64,000 nucleotides of DNA from Tillus elongatus (GCA_964006375.1 OZ023265.1:156528547-156592546); one strand, 5' to 3'; positions 29,481 through 40,450 are shown, counted from the first letter of the stretch. The notes: generated by a model not told the origin, from the letters alone. Translations and numbers: made by a program.

Positions 29481-29985
29481 CAGTACATCATCCCACTATG
29501 CTCTTCCTGTATGGGAGTATTTAAATGAAACCGTTCTCCAAAAGTGACTATGCAGACGAGGTTGCATAGTATGGCGTGCGATATCTGCCACATCTGAAAA
29601 ACAGAGTGTACAAAATACAACTTTTGGGTTTGAACGATTTAAGGGAAAGAATACTCCAGGGAAATTGAGAGGATCACGCGGGAGGTTTTAAATAGAGTCT
29701 GAAAGGAGTTTTAGATGAAATAAATTCGTAGTCAGAGGGAACAACGCGGACACTTTATACATTTAAATATTCAAGATATGCTAATTTTAAATGTTTAAGA
29801 AGAAAAAAAATTGTTTTTAAATAATTGTGAATTTTGGAATAAACGATTTGGTTTGTTATCAGCTATTATATTTTGTGAAAAATAGGCAATGATTGTGAGT
29901 ATTCATGGAACAGATAGCTATCCAGGAGGACATCCTTAGGATGGAATTATATTTTAATATTATTTAAATTATTATAATTAGTGTG
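29481..29985. other. No gene seen
   Basis: The decayed 3' part of the mariner relic probably extends to about 29770; nothing else recognised. Confidence 0.3.
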
Positions 29986-30515
29986 TGTGTGGAAGGAATT
30001 GGCTTCGGACATTATGTCCATTGGGCACACAACTCTGCAGTAAATTTGTACCATTGTTATATCTATACATTGTTATAAAAAGCGATTCTCCTTCAAATAT
30101 ATTTATAATTTGCAGCATGGATATTAATACTTACATCAATAGATTATAATTAGTGCAAAACTTATTTCAAGATGAAATCAGGGAAAACATATAAATTAGA
30201 GTAATTTTTATGTGGTTAAGTAGGTCACATAGATATTGTAATCGTTTACATTGAATTGGCATCATCACTTCACATATTTATGTAAACAATAATTTTGCTG
30301 ATTGCAGATTGCAATACTATATGACTTAATTTGCGGTATTGAGGAATGCTGACTAATTATATTTACTTAGTGTTAGGAATCTAGTTCATATAAATTTATA
30401 TATAGAAGTGTTTGTAAATATAGAGGTTCATTATTCATTTTGTTAAGTGACTTTTTTCATTTTTTATTAAAACGTTATACATCGTTACTATGTCTGTCCA
30501 GTCCAATTTATAACA
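29986..30515 (+). repeat. Possible 5' LTR of a BEL/Pao element
   Basis: Tentative limits: a TGTG start after GTGTGTGT and an ACA end before ATTATCCCGATAACC. It contains a TATA box (TATAAAAAG at 30074) in a plausible LTR position. There is no second LTR in the window, so the boundaries are not proven. Confidence 0.35.
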
Positions 30516-30639
30516 ATTATCCCGATAACCCCCTCAACTTATCCTCCGCTCCTCAAACATGGTCCTTTGAGCCTCCAGTTGAATAACATGGTCCTTCGAC
30601 GAAGTAACCAGTGTCGCTGTTGATACAGTACAATCAAAA

Positions 30640-31103
30640 GGACACAATCGTCCGGTATCCAATTATTTCAAATAAACAAGGACACAAGCGTCCAAAAAAG
30701 CACACCTATACAGGGTCACTTCAAAGCAATTAAGGACACAAGCGTCCAGGAAAACACCTATAGAAGGCCAGTTTCAAAGAAAGTACCTATACAGGGTCAA
30801 TTCAAACCAATTAAGGACAAACGGGTCCAGGAAAGCAAATATACAAGGTCAGTTCCAAATCAAGCACCTATACAGGGTTAAATAAGGACACAAGCGTCCA
30901 AATTCAGGGCAAATAAGGACGCAAGCCTCCAGGAAAGCACCTATACAAGATCAGTTCCAAAGCAAGCACCTATGCAGGGTCAAATAAGGACACAATCGTC
31001 CAAATTCAAGGCAAATAAGGACACAAGCGTCCAGGAAAGCACCTATACAAGATCAGTTCCAAAGCAAGCACCTATGCAGGGTCAAATAAGGACACAAGCG
31101 TCC
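30640..31103 (+). repeat. Leader repeat array, nine GGACACAAGCGTCC-type motifs
   Basis: Nine copies of GGAC-ACAAGC-GTCC or close variants occur, each able to form a 4-bp stem. They alternate with CACCTATACAGGGTCA-type segments, and larger units of about 100 bp are visible (30884-31103). It lies between the putative LTR and the gag start. Confidence 0.85.
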
Positions 31104-31132
31104 GATTTATCCTAATATTAGAAGAAGCAGAA

Positions 31133-32080
31133 ATGATGGACAATGACAATATACTTTACAGGTATGAAAGCATCATGGAAAAATTTGATAAGCTATGGGA
31201 TAAAATAGAAGACAACATAATGCAGATAAATATAACAACAGAATCAGAAATTCAAGATGGAGCACATTTGACTCTAAGGCAGTGGTACCAGAACGCCATG
31301 GACAAGCTGTCAAAATCAATTAAGAAAGAAACACAACCAAACTCAGGGCAAATTAGCAACAAACTGCCAATAACAAAAATACCAATCTTCACAGGCAAAT
31401 GCGAAGAACGCACAGCATTCCAAGAACTAGTCCAGAAGGTAATATATTCAAAATTTGAGAATTTCTACATAAAGGTACAAGAGGTAGGAGAATCCAGAGA
31501 CGAGCAAGACAAATTTCAAATAGAAGAGAAGGTAGCAAAGGAAGAATGCTTTATGGATAGTCTTCTATCTGGAGCCGAATCAGAGCAAGAAGCAGCGTTA
31601 TTACAGACAGAACTCAACGAAATGTTCAGATCAGGTGGGTTCAATTTGAAAAAATGGCCCAGCAAAAAGTCACAAGTTAGTGAGAAATTGCCACAAGATG
31701 GACATAATGGGAAAGTATTGCAGCTAGTAGACAATGGGGTAAAACAGTCTCTTGGTATCTGCTGGACACCAAAGGAATATACATTCAAATGGAAACTATA
31801 CTTAAAAAGTTCAGAGAAGGTAACAAAAAGGGAAATATTATCGGCAATAGCCAAGTTATTTGACCCATCAGGGCGGCTATCACCAGTGGTAATCAAAGCC
31901 AAGCTGATAATTCCCGAACTATGGATGAATCAACCCAGGTGGGCTACCAGGCAGAAGATAGGTATTCAGGTTATTCCCGAAATCAATGGAATAGCAATAC
32001 CAAGGTGAGAAGAATCAACGAAGAAATCAAAAGCAATAATTCATAGTTTCGCCGATACTTCTAAAGAAGAAATAGCAGAG
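31133..32080 (+). pseudogene. BEL/Pao gag-RT deletion fusion
   Basis: One open frame of 291 codons to 32008. Residues 1-130 are gag-like, with LPITKIPIFTGKCEERTAF, typical of DUF1759. From about residue 140 it continues as Pao-type RT: FMDSLLSGAESEQEAALLQ, LGICWTPKEYTFKW and SAIAKLFDPSGRLSPV. The intervening gag end, zinc knuckles, protease and RT start are missing, yet the frame is kept. The catalytic YVDD-type box reads FMDS, so no RT activity is expected. Beyond the stop, HSFADTSKEE marks the next domain. Confidence 0.8.
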
Positions 32081-32214
32081 CAGTTGATGGGTCAATTGCT
32101 AGCAGCAAGAGGTACAACTACCCAGGTATTTACACCCACGGGGGGGAGTATGCAGGTCCGATTCAGGTTCGAGCTACAAAGGGCAAAGGCCACAAATCAT
32201 TCAAGGGCCATTCA

Positions 32215-32216
<2 letters not shown>

Positions 32217-32267
<51 letters not shown>
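32217..32267. repeat. (TA)n microsatellite
   Basis: Left flank of the pogo-like insertion. Confidence 0.95.
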
Positions 32268-32272
<5 letters not shown>

Positions 32273-32641
32273 CCTTAACCAAGTATGGGCACCCCCCCAA
32301 ATACGGGCACTAGTGAATAAATACTGTTTGTAACCAATTTTAATAAAAGATGGCAGCATATGCATTACAGGTATCTCGTACAACTTCAGTCATAATCAAA
32401 ATTCGGCCATTAGTCGATAGAGGGCGCCACCGGGTGTTTCTAGTCAGAAGTCGTCGAATGTGGAAAGTGAGGTTGTAGTTTTCGGTAAGTAGATTTTATT
32501 TCATTTTGTAAAGAAAATGTAGCGAAATTAATTGTTACTATATATAAAATTGAAGCTGAGGAACTGTACTTTGAGACTGTACAATAGATATTTAGGTTTA
32601 CTTCCGTATTATGAAAATGTGTTTCAAAACTTGTAGAAAAT

Positions 32642-32733
32642 GGCATGTCCCAAATATGGGCACTAGAGTGACTGCCAAATATGGGCAGTGCCCATATTTA
32701 GAACACATGCTGTGCCCATATTTGGGACATACC
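32642..32733. promoter_or_regulatory. Nested palindromic cluster upstream of the transposase
   Basis: Four copies of AAATATGGGCA are arranged symmetrically. The inner pair forms a perfect 23-bp palindrome at 32677-32699 (11-bp arms, one central base). The outer pair, at 32642-32663 and 32712-32733, are inverted copies matching at 21 of 22 positions. It ends 53 bases before the ATG and shares its core with the element ends. A transposase autoregulatory site is my inference. Confidence 0.75.
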
Positions 32734-32785
32734 TTTTGCTGACGTTTGGTTATGTTTTATCTAACACGATGTTATTTTTCAGAAT

Positions 32786-34645
32786 ATGTCTCCACAAAAG
32801 CGAGCTCAGTGGAGTTCTGACTCCCTCAAAGCAGCAGTTGCTGCAATTCAAGGAGGAATGAAGATAAAACGTGCAGCAATTAATTTTAATATTCCACGAA
32901 GTACTTTGCAACGCCATGCTTGGAGTGGTAATACAGTTAAACGGCTGGGTCGAAAATCTTTTTTAACTGACGCCCAGGAAACCGAGTTGTGTTCTCGAAT
33001 ATTTAGACTTGCTGAGATAGGAATGCCCCTTACATCTAAAATTTTAAGAAGAAGTGTTTACACGTTCTGCAGCGAAAACAACGTCCCCTTTCCACCTACA
33101 AAACATAATTCTTCAATGGTTGGTAGAAAATGGCTTAAATTATTTTTAAGAAGACATCCTGAGGTTGCTCGCCGAAAATCTCAAAACGTTAATCCAGCAC
33201 GAGCTGCAAAACTAAACAGATTTATTGTTGAGGATTATTTCAAGACATTAAGGACTGTGATGGCCGAGTTAGACGTTATGGATAAACCTCAGCTTATTTT
33301 TAATATGGACGAAAAAGGGTGCCAATTAACAATTCATAAGGAACCTGTAATTTTAACTCGCAAAGGAATTAAACGGGTACCCTTTGTGGCACCAGAACAT
33401 GCCGAAAATGTGACTGTTGTGTCTTGTGGAAATGCTATTGGTCAGATAATTCCACCTGTTGTTTTGTTTAAAGGCCAGAGAAATAAACCTGAATTTTCAG
33501 ATAATTTACCACCTGGGTGCAAAGCATTCATGACTGCAAAAGGCAGCATGACTTGTGATACTTTTGTTAAATGGATTGCACATTTTGCACAATACAAACC
33601 TCCTGGAAAAGTCCTTCTGATTTTTGATGGAGCAAAATCCCATCTCGATGCAAATATTGTTGAGGCTGCAGACACTCATGAAATCACATTGTTATGCCTT
33701 CCGAGTAACTGCACGCATGAATTGCAGCCAATGGACAAATCGGTATTTCGTTCTTTTGAATACCACTGGGACGATGAATTGCAGAGGTATTGGAGTCTTA
33801 ATCCTGGTAGAAAATTAACAAAATCTAGTTTTGGTAATGTATTTTCAAAAGTTTGGCCAAAGGCAACAACCCCTTCAAACGTGTCTGCAGGATTTCGAGC
33901 AACTGGTATATACCCTTTTGACCCGACGATTATTCCAGAAACGGCATTTGCACCTTCAACACTGTCAGAGAGACCCCTAGAGAACCAAAACAATGCAAAT
34001 TCCCCTGCAACTACAATTCCTAGTAGTCCTAATCCTGTCCAACAAACGATGGCTTCAGAATTAACAAGAAAACAAGAGGTTGATGGTCCCAGTACATCTA
34101 CTCCAAGGGTTTCAACTAACAATCCTCGTCAAAAACAAAAACGGCTTCGACGTGTCTCAGATGACGACAGTTCTGACGATGAAAATGAATGGCAACCATC
34201 CGAATCTTCGACTTCTGAAACCAGTGAATCATCGGACGAAGAGTTGGAGGCTAACAAGTCTAGATCGTTTACTGAAATATTGAAAACACCAGAACTACCT
34301 GCCAAGTCTAAAGCACCACCCAAAAAGGCAATAAACTATCGAGCTGTCAAAGTTGTTAAATGGTTGTTTGCGGAGAAGAAGTTAAGTCAAAAGGAACCAT
34401 CAATTGCCAAAAAAAGAGCGCCTCAGTCCAAACAACAAACAGCCAATTTAGATAGAGCTACGTGCAGTGGCGTTGCAACTCCTCGAAAGGAATCATGGTA
34501 CTGCCCCCTTTGTAAAGAAGATAAACAAGAAGACATGAGGCAGTGTACTGTTTGCCAGACTTGGGTTCATGAAGAGTGCTGTGGGCTGATGGCCAAAGAT
34601 GTCATACCCTTTTTTAGGTGCCCGTCATGCGAAGAGAGTGAATGA
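32786..34645 (+). CDS. pogo-like transposase with C-terminal PHD finger
   Basis: 619 aa, uninterrupted. Residues about 10-50 form a Psq-type helix-turn-helix (AAVAAIQGGMKIKRAA, IPRSTLQRH); about 60-135 a CENP-B-type second DNA-binding part (LRRHPEVARRKSQ). The DDE_1 catalytic domain has Asp175 (FNMDEKG), Asp281 (IFDGAKSH) and Asp317 (LQPMDKSVF), with a DD35D spacing. Then comes GFRATGIYPFDP, usual near the end of this domain. Residues about 455-490 are acidic and serine-rich. Residues 573-615 form a C4HC3 PHD finger (C573, C576, C587, C590, H595, C598, C612, C615). The protein would cut and insert the element at TA. The start is the first ATG after the palindromic cluster. A domesticated gene is unlikely because the terminal repeats are intact. 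Confidence 0.92.
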   Translation: MSPQKRAQWSSDSLKAAVAAIQGGMKIKRAAINFNIPRSTLQRHAWSGNTVKRLGRKSFLTDAQETELCSRIFRLAEIGMPLTSKILRRSVYTFCSENNVPFPPTKHNSSMVGRKWLKLFLRRHPEVARRKSQNVNPARAAKLNRFIVEDYFKTLRTVMAELDVMDKPQLIFNMDEKGCQLTIHKEPVILTRKGIKRVPFVAPEHAENVTVVSCGNAIGQIIPPVVLFKGQRNKPEFSDNLPPGCKAFMTAKGSMTCDTFVKWIAHFAQYKPPGKVLLIFDGAKSHLDANIVEAADTHEITLLCLPSNCTHELQPMDKSVFRSFEYHWDDELQRYWSLNPGRKLTKSSFGNVFSKVWPKATTPSNVSAGFRATGIYPFDPTIIPETAFAPSTLSERPLENQNNANSPATTIPSSPNPVQQTMASELTRKQEVDGPSTSTPRVSTNNPRQKQKRLRRVSDDDSSDDENEWQPSESSTSETSESSDEELEANKSRSFTEILKTPELPAKSKAPPKKAINYRAVKVVKWLFAEKKLSQKEPSIAKKRAPQSKQQTANLDRATCSGVATPRKESWYCPLCKEDKQEDMRQCTVCQTWVHEECCGLMAKDVIPFFRCPSCEESE

Positions 34646-35011
34646 AGTTTAAGTTATCTAACTCGTTATCTAACTTAAGCTTTTTTACAATGTTCAAGTT
34701 CATGTACAAGTGTTTAAGTTTTTCTTTTGATTAATAAGAATTATTAATAACTATATTTTCTGGATCATTTAATTTCTCTTAAGTTTCTTTTAGGGTGCCC
34801 ATAATTAGAACTTGATGCTCCTAATATGGGCACTTGATTTAATTTTTTTATGGGTGACTGTTTCAGAATAAAGACATATTTTTCAAATTCTGTGTATGAT
34901 TTTGTATTCGTTCTGACCTAAAGAGCAAACCATTTTTTTTCTTTGGCTTAATCTTAATCGATAAAGTTATTAATTGATATAATGCTTAGGGGTGCCCATA
35001 TTTAGGTTACT

Positions 35012-35134
<123 letters not shown>

Positions 35135-35257
35135 GGGCCAGTTTCATCAAGTAAGAGTAACAAGAATCAATGAATTACTTATAATATTAATGAAAAGTAA
35201 TTCTTATAGAAATAATAATAAAGAGAAGAGAAGCAAGCTCATTCATTCATAAACATA

Positions 35258-35261
<4 letters not shown>

Positions 35262-35329
<68 letters not shown>
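35262..35329. repeat. (TA)n microsatellite
   Basis: Second tract 130 bp downstream of the previous one. Confidence 0.95.
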
Positions 35330-35331
<2 letters not shown>

Positions 35332-36484
35332 GGTTTTCTGAAGCTATTATTAGGTATTTGTACTTTAGTTTCTAACTTTTAAATCTATATTCTGGGAAAT
35401 GTTCAAATTGACAATCAGCCTGTTTAAAAAGTGGTCTTCAAATGTTCGACATGTTTCTTGTTATTTTCCGGTTATAATGACAACAATTATTTTAACCAGA
35501 CATTTTTAACTGGTTATGAATATATTCATAAATCTGATGACGTGCAGTGTTACCTTCAGTTCCGGAAAAAATCTGCGAAATTTACATCTTTCATACACTT
35601 TTTTTTAATTATAGAAATATATATACGCAAACATTCATGGCCGAAACTAATGACTGTCCATGGCGAAGATGAAGTTAGTGTAAAATTCCAACTGAATTTA
35701 TATTGCTTTGGGCAAAGTAAACGATTATCCATCCGTAAAAATGTATTGTAATTAGATTAATTATACCAAGCAACAACCAGTTAAAAAGACTTGATATAAA
35801 TATTTTATTACAAAATTTTCTGGAATTCTAATGGTTTAAATAAATAATCTACAAATAGGGGTAATACATAAATACCGCTATTAGTGTAATTCATTCTTAG
35901 ACTAGGTTATTTTCCAAACTGAAACGACGTTCGCGGATGAACGGAATAATACGAATTTCATTTATCTTGGCTCTTTAAAGACAAGAAAAAATATTGGAAA
36001 TTCAGAACAAATTTACGTAAATGTTCAAAAATATATGTAAAGGTCACCACAAAAGTTCTGTTCTCTTAGATTATTCTTAATTAAAAATTCTGTTTATGTC
36101 CCTGGTATGCCTAAGACACTTAGAACCAACATAGGGAAATCGAACTTTGCTAATTTAAAAAAAAAACTGGGACGCAGCAAGTGCGCTATAATAGTGAATT
36201 TTCACAAGAATTGTACACTATTACTACAGCATATTACTAAAAGTAATACTTTTAATTTAAATAGTCGAAGATCGGGTTTAGAGGTTCTGATACAAACTCA
36301 TTTGAAGAATTTCGTTCTTTCTATTATAAAAAATATTCAAAACTTGTGTTCTAGCTCCTTTTGAAGAAAAAAACTTTGAATGCCCAAAAAACAATATTCT
36401 ATGACGCTAGAAATTTTAAATTTGATGAATCTGGGTACTGTAAGTCCATTTAAAAGAAATTAAATTACAAATGTCATTAAAGTT
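35330..36484. other. No gene seen; E terminus at about 36172
   Basis: Contains an E left end (GGGACGCAGCAAGTGCGC) followed by reversed A-like sequence to about 36330. A 106-codon frame at 35431-35751 has no recognisable feature. Confidence 0.35.
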
Positions 36485-36849
36485 ACAAAACCTTTCCACG
36501 TATCACAAGGCGTCTCGAGAGCATTTTTAAGAAAGCCGATGTGAAGCTAACTTTCTCGACAAAAAATAATTTAAAAAAAAATGTCAGGTAATATGGCAGA
36601 TAAAGATAAAGCCACTGAAATGTTGGGTATCTACGAGATAAGTTGTAAAGATTGTAATCTTAAATGCGTTGGGCAGACTAAGAAAACAATTGAGACTAGA
36701 TTCAGGGAACATCTGGTACAGCTGAGATACGATAGTGTAGACAAGTCATGCGTGGCACAACATATTTGGGATAATAACCACCACATAGATAAAGAAAATC
36801 TGAAAATTATCAAAAATGTTAGACAACCAACGAAGCTAGATGCTTTTTT
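36485..36849 (+). pseudogene. Penelope-like element, GIY-YIG endonuclease fragment
   Basis: RITRRLESIFKKADVKLTF is followed, after a frameshift in the A run at 36571-36580, by MLGIYEISCKDCNLKCVGQT, the GIY...YIG core, then RFREHLVQLR (catalytic Arg) and VAQHIWDNNHHID. The order and spacing match the endonuclease region C-terminal to the RT in Penelope-like retroelements. The second motif reads CVG instead of YIG. The fragment is cut at about 36849 by LINE sequence, where the frame continues by chance into FFPSGLVRGLAAP. Confidence 0.85.
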
Positions 36850-37200
36850 CCCCTCAGGGCTCGTCCGCGGCCTTGCCGCCCCGATAGAACTGCAACCTTT
36901 GGTTGATTGTGCATACCCTTAGTCTTACTCCACCCATTCCAAAATCACTGTGTCTTGAACTAGCCTGCACACCGATTGGTAGGGTGAAGTTTTATATTGC
37001 TCTGTCTCCGGTCTAGACTGACCGTAGATCAGTTGTCTTTTGCGGTCCAGAGCTCTACACTCGCACAAGATGCCGCAGAGTCTGCATGCGAGGTCCCCTT
37101 CGAATCGCCCCATTTTATGCAGGTGTTTCTTGACGGCCATGTGTCCCGTCAAGAGACCTGTTGTGTTTCTGAGCTGTCCTCTGCTTTCCCCATGTTTAGA
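36850..37200 (-). pseudogene. 3' end of an RNase H-type LINE
   Basis: On the minus strand: HMAVKKHLHKMGRFEGDLACRLC, then ALDRKRQLIYGQSRPETEQY and VQDTVILEWVE before the stop, then a 3' UTR ending GGCCGCGGACGAGCC. It is the same family as 47846-49762, with the zinc-binding region shortened by a deletion. It is inserted against the Penelope fragment. Confidence 0.85.
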
Positions 37201-37924
37201 AGATGAATGTATCTCCCAAATTATAAACTTGGCAGGTATTTTTCGTTGTTAGTCGCCTGGATAATTTAGTTTTAGTCAACCTAATCGAACCGGGTTTTCC
37301 AACAACAAAAAAGTTTTCCTAACACAAATTTTTTAAATAAATTTTCTTAATAAAAATTTACTAATATTAACAATAAAAATTGTCTGCTGAAATAGTTACT
37401 TTATCTAACTTGTGTTATTTTCTGTAAGCTTCATTTTATATAAGAATCCATAACGATGAAATAAACCCTGATTTCTTCTGCGATTCATTTTAATACTTTT
37501 TGAACCAGCAAATGAAAACAAACAAAATCTTCCTATTCCTGAATTCATGAAAGTCAAGAAGTCAATTAGTTATTCAAATAACTTCCCTACTTGAAAAATT
37601 AATCAACAAATATTAACGTTAGTATACTTATTCTTTGATTTCCAATTTAAGAAACGTATTATACAATTATTTACTATTTAATCTCAAAACAGAACTGTCA
37701 AACCATAATAAATAAACAAAACACGTTATTATTCTTAAGTCTCCAATTTCAAAAGCATACACAATCATTTACTTAACCTCAAAACAGAACTCCCAAACAA
37801 TAATAAATAAACAAAATACACTATCCCATCTGGTTTTTACTTCAAGTAGCTGATATAGAACTTGCTTATTTTCCCTCTTCATTTCAGATTAGGATATTTT
37901 TGAACATTTTACAAATGCACGCGT
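37201..37924. other. No gene seen
   Basis: AT-rich. It contains a direct repeat of about 80 bp: CAAAACAGAACTGTCAAACC...ATAAACAAAACAC near 37684 and CAAAACAGAACTCCCAAACA...ATAAACAAAATAC near 37780. Confidence 0.4.
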
Positions 37925-38866
37925 CCGAATACACCCGAAGGAGGTCATTAGGGTGGGATCGCCACAGTTCGGGTGTGAACCTTCGGTCTGGACTGGCATT
38001 TTTGGAGACCGTTTAATCGGACCAATTTTACTTGATTGCAATTTGAGCGGCGAAACGTATTTGGAGTTACTAGAATATATAGTTTACCCTCTACTAATTG
38101 ACATTGTTGAAAATGATGATCGCTATCAAGAAAATCAAATAACGTTTTAAGAAGATGGAGCTCCTTCGCATTTTTCACAACGTGTTAGAGAGTTTTTGAA
38201 CAGAGAGTTTCCAGGACAATGGATTGGGCGTAAAGGTGCTATTGAGTGGCCCCCTAGATCACCGGATTTACCTCCTTTAGACTTCTTTCTAAGGGGAAAT
38301 TTAAAAAGTAGAGTTTACGCAAAAGAACCGGAGTCTCTGGAAGAATTACGACGACGCATTATTGAAGAATACCGTCTAATAACTCCACAAATGCTCCAGA
38401 ATGTCAGAGCTCCTTTTGAACAAAATTTGTACTTTTGTATGGAAGCTGGTGGTCAACAATTTGGACACTTACTTAACTGAGTAAACATTTTTTAACGTTT
38501 GGTTTTGTTTTTTAGTTTCTTTTTAACGAAAAATTTACTAATTAGTGCATTTCTTATCACAATAAATAAAATACGTTCTTGCAACTACAACTGTGAATAA
38601 TTTTTAAAGTAGTTGATAAAATTTCCAAAAAAATTTGTGTGCTGAATTCAGAAAAGAAAGAGCTTTCAAATGATGTAACACTCGATCCATGTTCCCTATT
38701 TAAAATATAAGGGTTTTTATCACCACCCTTAAGGGGTTGATGTAGCAAAGTTGAATTTTATGTCAAAACATGTCCCCCTCAATATTAAAATTGACGTATT
38801 TCAGCGTTTCTTGAAAAAAAAATTCTCTGGACGCAAATCGGTCTGTTTCGTTTTAAATGCGCCAGC

Positions 38867-38869
<3 letters not shown>
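37925..38869 (+). mobile_element. 5'-truncated mariner-type element
   Basis: Transposase remains plus the 3' end to GCGCCAGCCTG, then TA. The inferred end CAGGCTGGCGC resembles other TA-inserting transposon termini. Confidence 0.8.
37953..38480 (+). pseudogene. Mariner-type transposase, C-terminal half
   Basis: WTGIFGDRLIGPILLDCN, then QITF-stop-EDGAPSHFSQRV, where a TAA replaces the Gln normally before the second catalytic Asp; then WIGRKGAIEWPPRSPDLPPLDFF with the third Asp 41 residues later, and GGQQFGHLLN. The N-terminal half and catalytic Asp 1 are missing. It is the best copy of the family whose 3' end is also at 20293. Confidence 0.85.

Positions 38870-38954
<85 letters not shown>
38870..38954. 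repeat. (TA)n microsatellite
   Basis: Begins at the right end of the mariner-type element. Confidence 0.95.
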
Positions 38955-38956
<2 letters not shown>

Positions 38957-39275
38957 ACACGATAACTCAAAAAGTTATTAACCGATTTTGATGACACACG
39001 GCAAGAATCTTTCTCTTATTAATGGCATAGATGAGTTCGTTAGCCAGCCCTATGGGACCAGTTTCTCTAAAAAAAAATCATCTTTCCGAAAAAAATATTA
39101 TGTCTCAAAAAGTAACAAAATTATTTTGATGAAATTTGGTTGCTTTGTTGCCCTCGTAAATGCCTTACTACACCAAAACTCAACTTTCTTGACTTATCGA
39201 AATTTGAGTTACACAAATTTTAAGCATTTAATGAAAATTCTCTACCATAACGCACTTGCTGCGTCCCGAAATTTT
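38955..39275 (+). repeat. Variant B block ending in an E terminus
   Basis: CACACGATAACTCAAAAAGTTATTAACCG to TACCATAACGCACTTGCTGC at about 39242-39262. Confidence 0.65.
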
Positions 39276-39768
39276 TCTAATCTACTTTTCCCTGATCTTT
39301 ATCTCAGTTCGCAACGAAAACCTGCAGTTGGAATAGCTTGCTTACTTAGATTGTAACCATAGCTATCTAATTTTCGTAGTGTTTTGATACGACCTTCGGT
39401 TCAATTATAATTAAAACTAGAGAAATTAAATATGCGCATTTACGTAAAATTTACTGGTTTTACCCACTCTAACAAAAACCTTAAAATTCAACTTGACGTT
39501 CTACTAATTGCAGTTTTTGTTGCGCTAAGGAATCAATTTTAAGATATATCCCATTAACATAATTAACAGCTAATAATCAGGATATAATGATGTAACATGT
39601 CAGATCTAATTGCACGCTTTAACTGATATGTAAAAGCTTTGTTTATGTATTAGAGTGAACAATAAATTGCGGCATGCAGCTATATTACACGAAAACCCAG
39701 TAAAAAAACTGTTTTTTTTCCTTACAAATAACATTTACTTTACTACTCCATACGCCGCGCCGATCGAC
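39276..39768. other. No gene seen
   Basis: No recognisable repeat block or frame. Confidence 0.3.
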
Positions 39769-39779
39769 TTAGGTTAGGT

Positions 39780-40450
39780 TTGATTGTGAGTGCGACTATA
39801 ATGTCTATTATGGCTCACGACCAATAGTCTATATTTCGCCCAACAAAGCCAGCCTACTGCAGAGGTCGATAATTTTTGTGGGCGAAAGTTGATCCAGATC
39901 TTCCGGAGCAAGCTTTGTCTTGCTAAAGAGCAAGTGTCTAGTCCTGTCCACCGCCGGACAGGAACACAGTACGTGCTCTGCTGTTTCGTCACTCTCCATA
40001 CACAGCCGGCACTCGGTCTCTTGACCGACTCCAATTCGGTGCATGTGGTGTCACAAGCGGCAGTGTCCTGTATACAGGCCGAAGTTTTTTAGCTGTTGAC
40101 TCTGACAGGCCATTTATGAAGGCCTTTCGTTGGCAGATTTTGCCACTGCTGGATTGTCATTCTTTCTATCCAGGTCTCTAAGGTGCGTTTTGCTGTGCAT
40201 GATGATTTCCCCAGCAAAGGTTCTGGTCCGATGAAGTCCCCTGGGCTCCACTGTTGGCAAGCGCATCGGCCGCAACATTGCCATCATGCTCCGAGTGACC
40301 CGGTATCCAGACCAGCGACACCTCATTGCAGCAGCACAGTTCGTTGAGGGCAGATTTACAACTCCATACCGTTTTTAAATTGCAACGGTAGAAACCAAGA
40401 GCCTGTATTGCAGCTGGGCTATCTGAATATATGTTTACCGATTTGTGTGC
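39780..40450 (-). pseudogene. LINE RNase H and C-terminal relic
   Basis: On the minus strand: VNIYSDSPAAIQALGF (RNase H Asp), SLVWIPGHSEHDGNVAADALA (final RNase H motif), frame breaks, then HRIGVGQETECRLCMESDE and AEHVLCSCPAVDRTR, a CCHC-like zinc motif common at LINE C-termini. It ends LCSRLALLGEI. It is related to, but distinct from, the 47.8-49.8 kb LINE. TTAGGTTAGG (plus strand) lies just beyond its 3' end. Confidence 0.8.

Larger units (their letters stand above)
29986..32216 (+). mobile_element. BEL/Pao retrotransposon, internally deleted and 3' truncated
   Basis: Putative LTR, a leader with hairpin repeats, then a gag-RT fusion frame and a piece of the RNase H/A17 region (HSFADTSKEE near 32040). 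Protease, most of RT, integrase and the 3' LTR are absent. The right end runs into the TA tract that carries the pogo element. Confidence 0.65.

Noticed and set aside
30640..31103. CRISPR-like array
   Set aside because: Repeat spacing is irregular, the spacers are themselves repeats, and the genome is eukaryotic with a BEL/Pao gag immediately downstream.
33676..34122. 148-codon frame antisense to the pogo transposase
   Set aside because: Shadow of the sense frame, without motifs; the sense strand explains the region fully.
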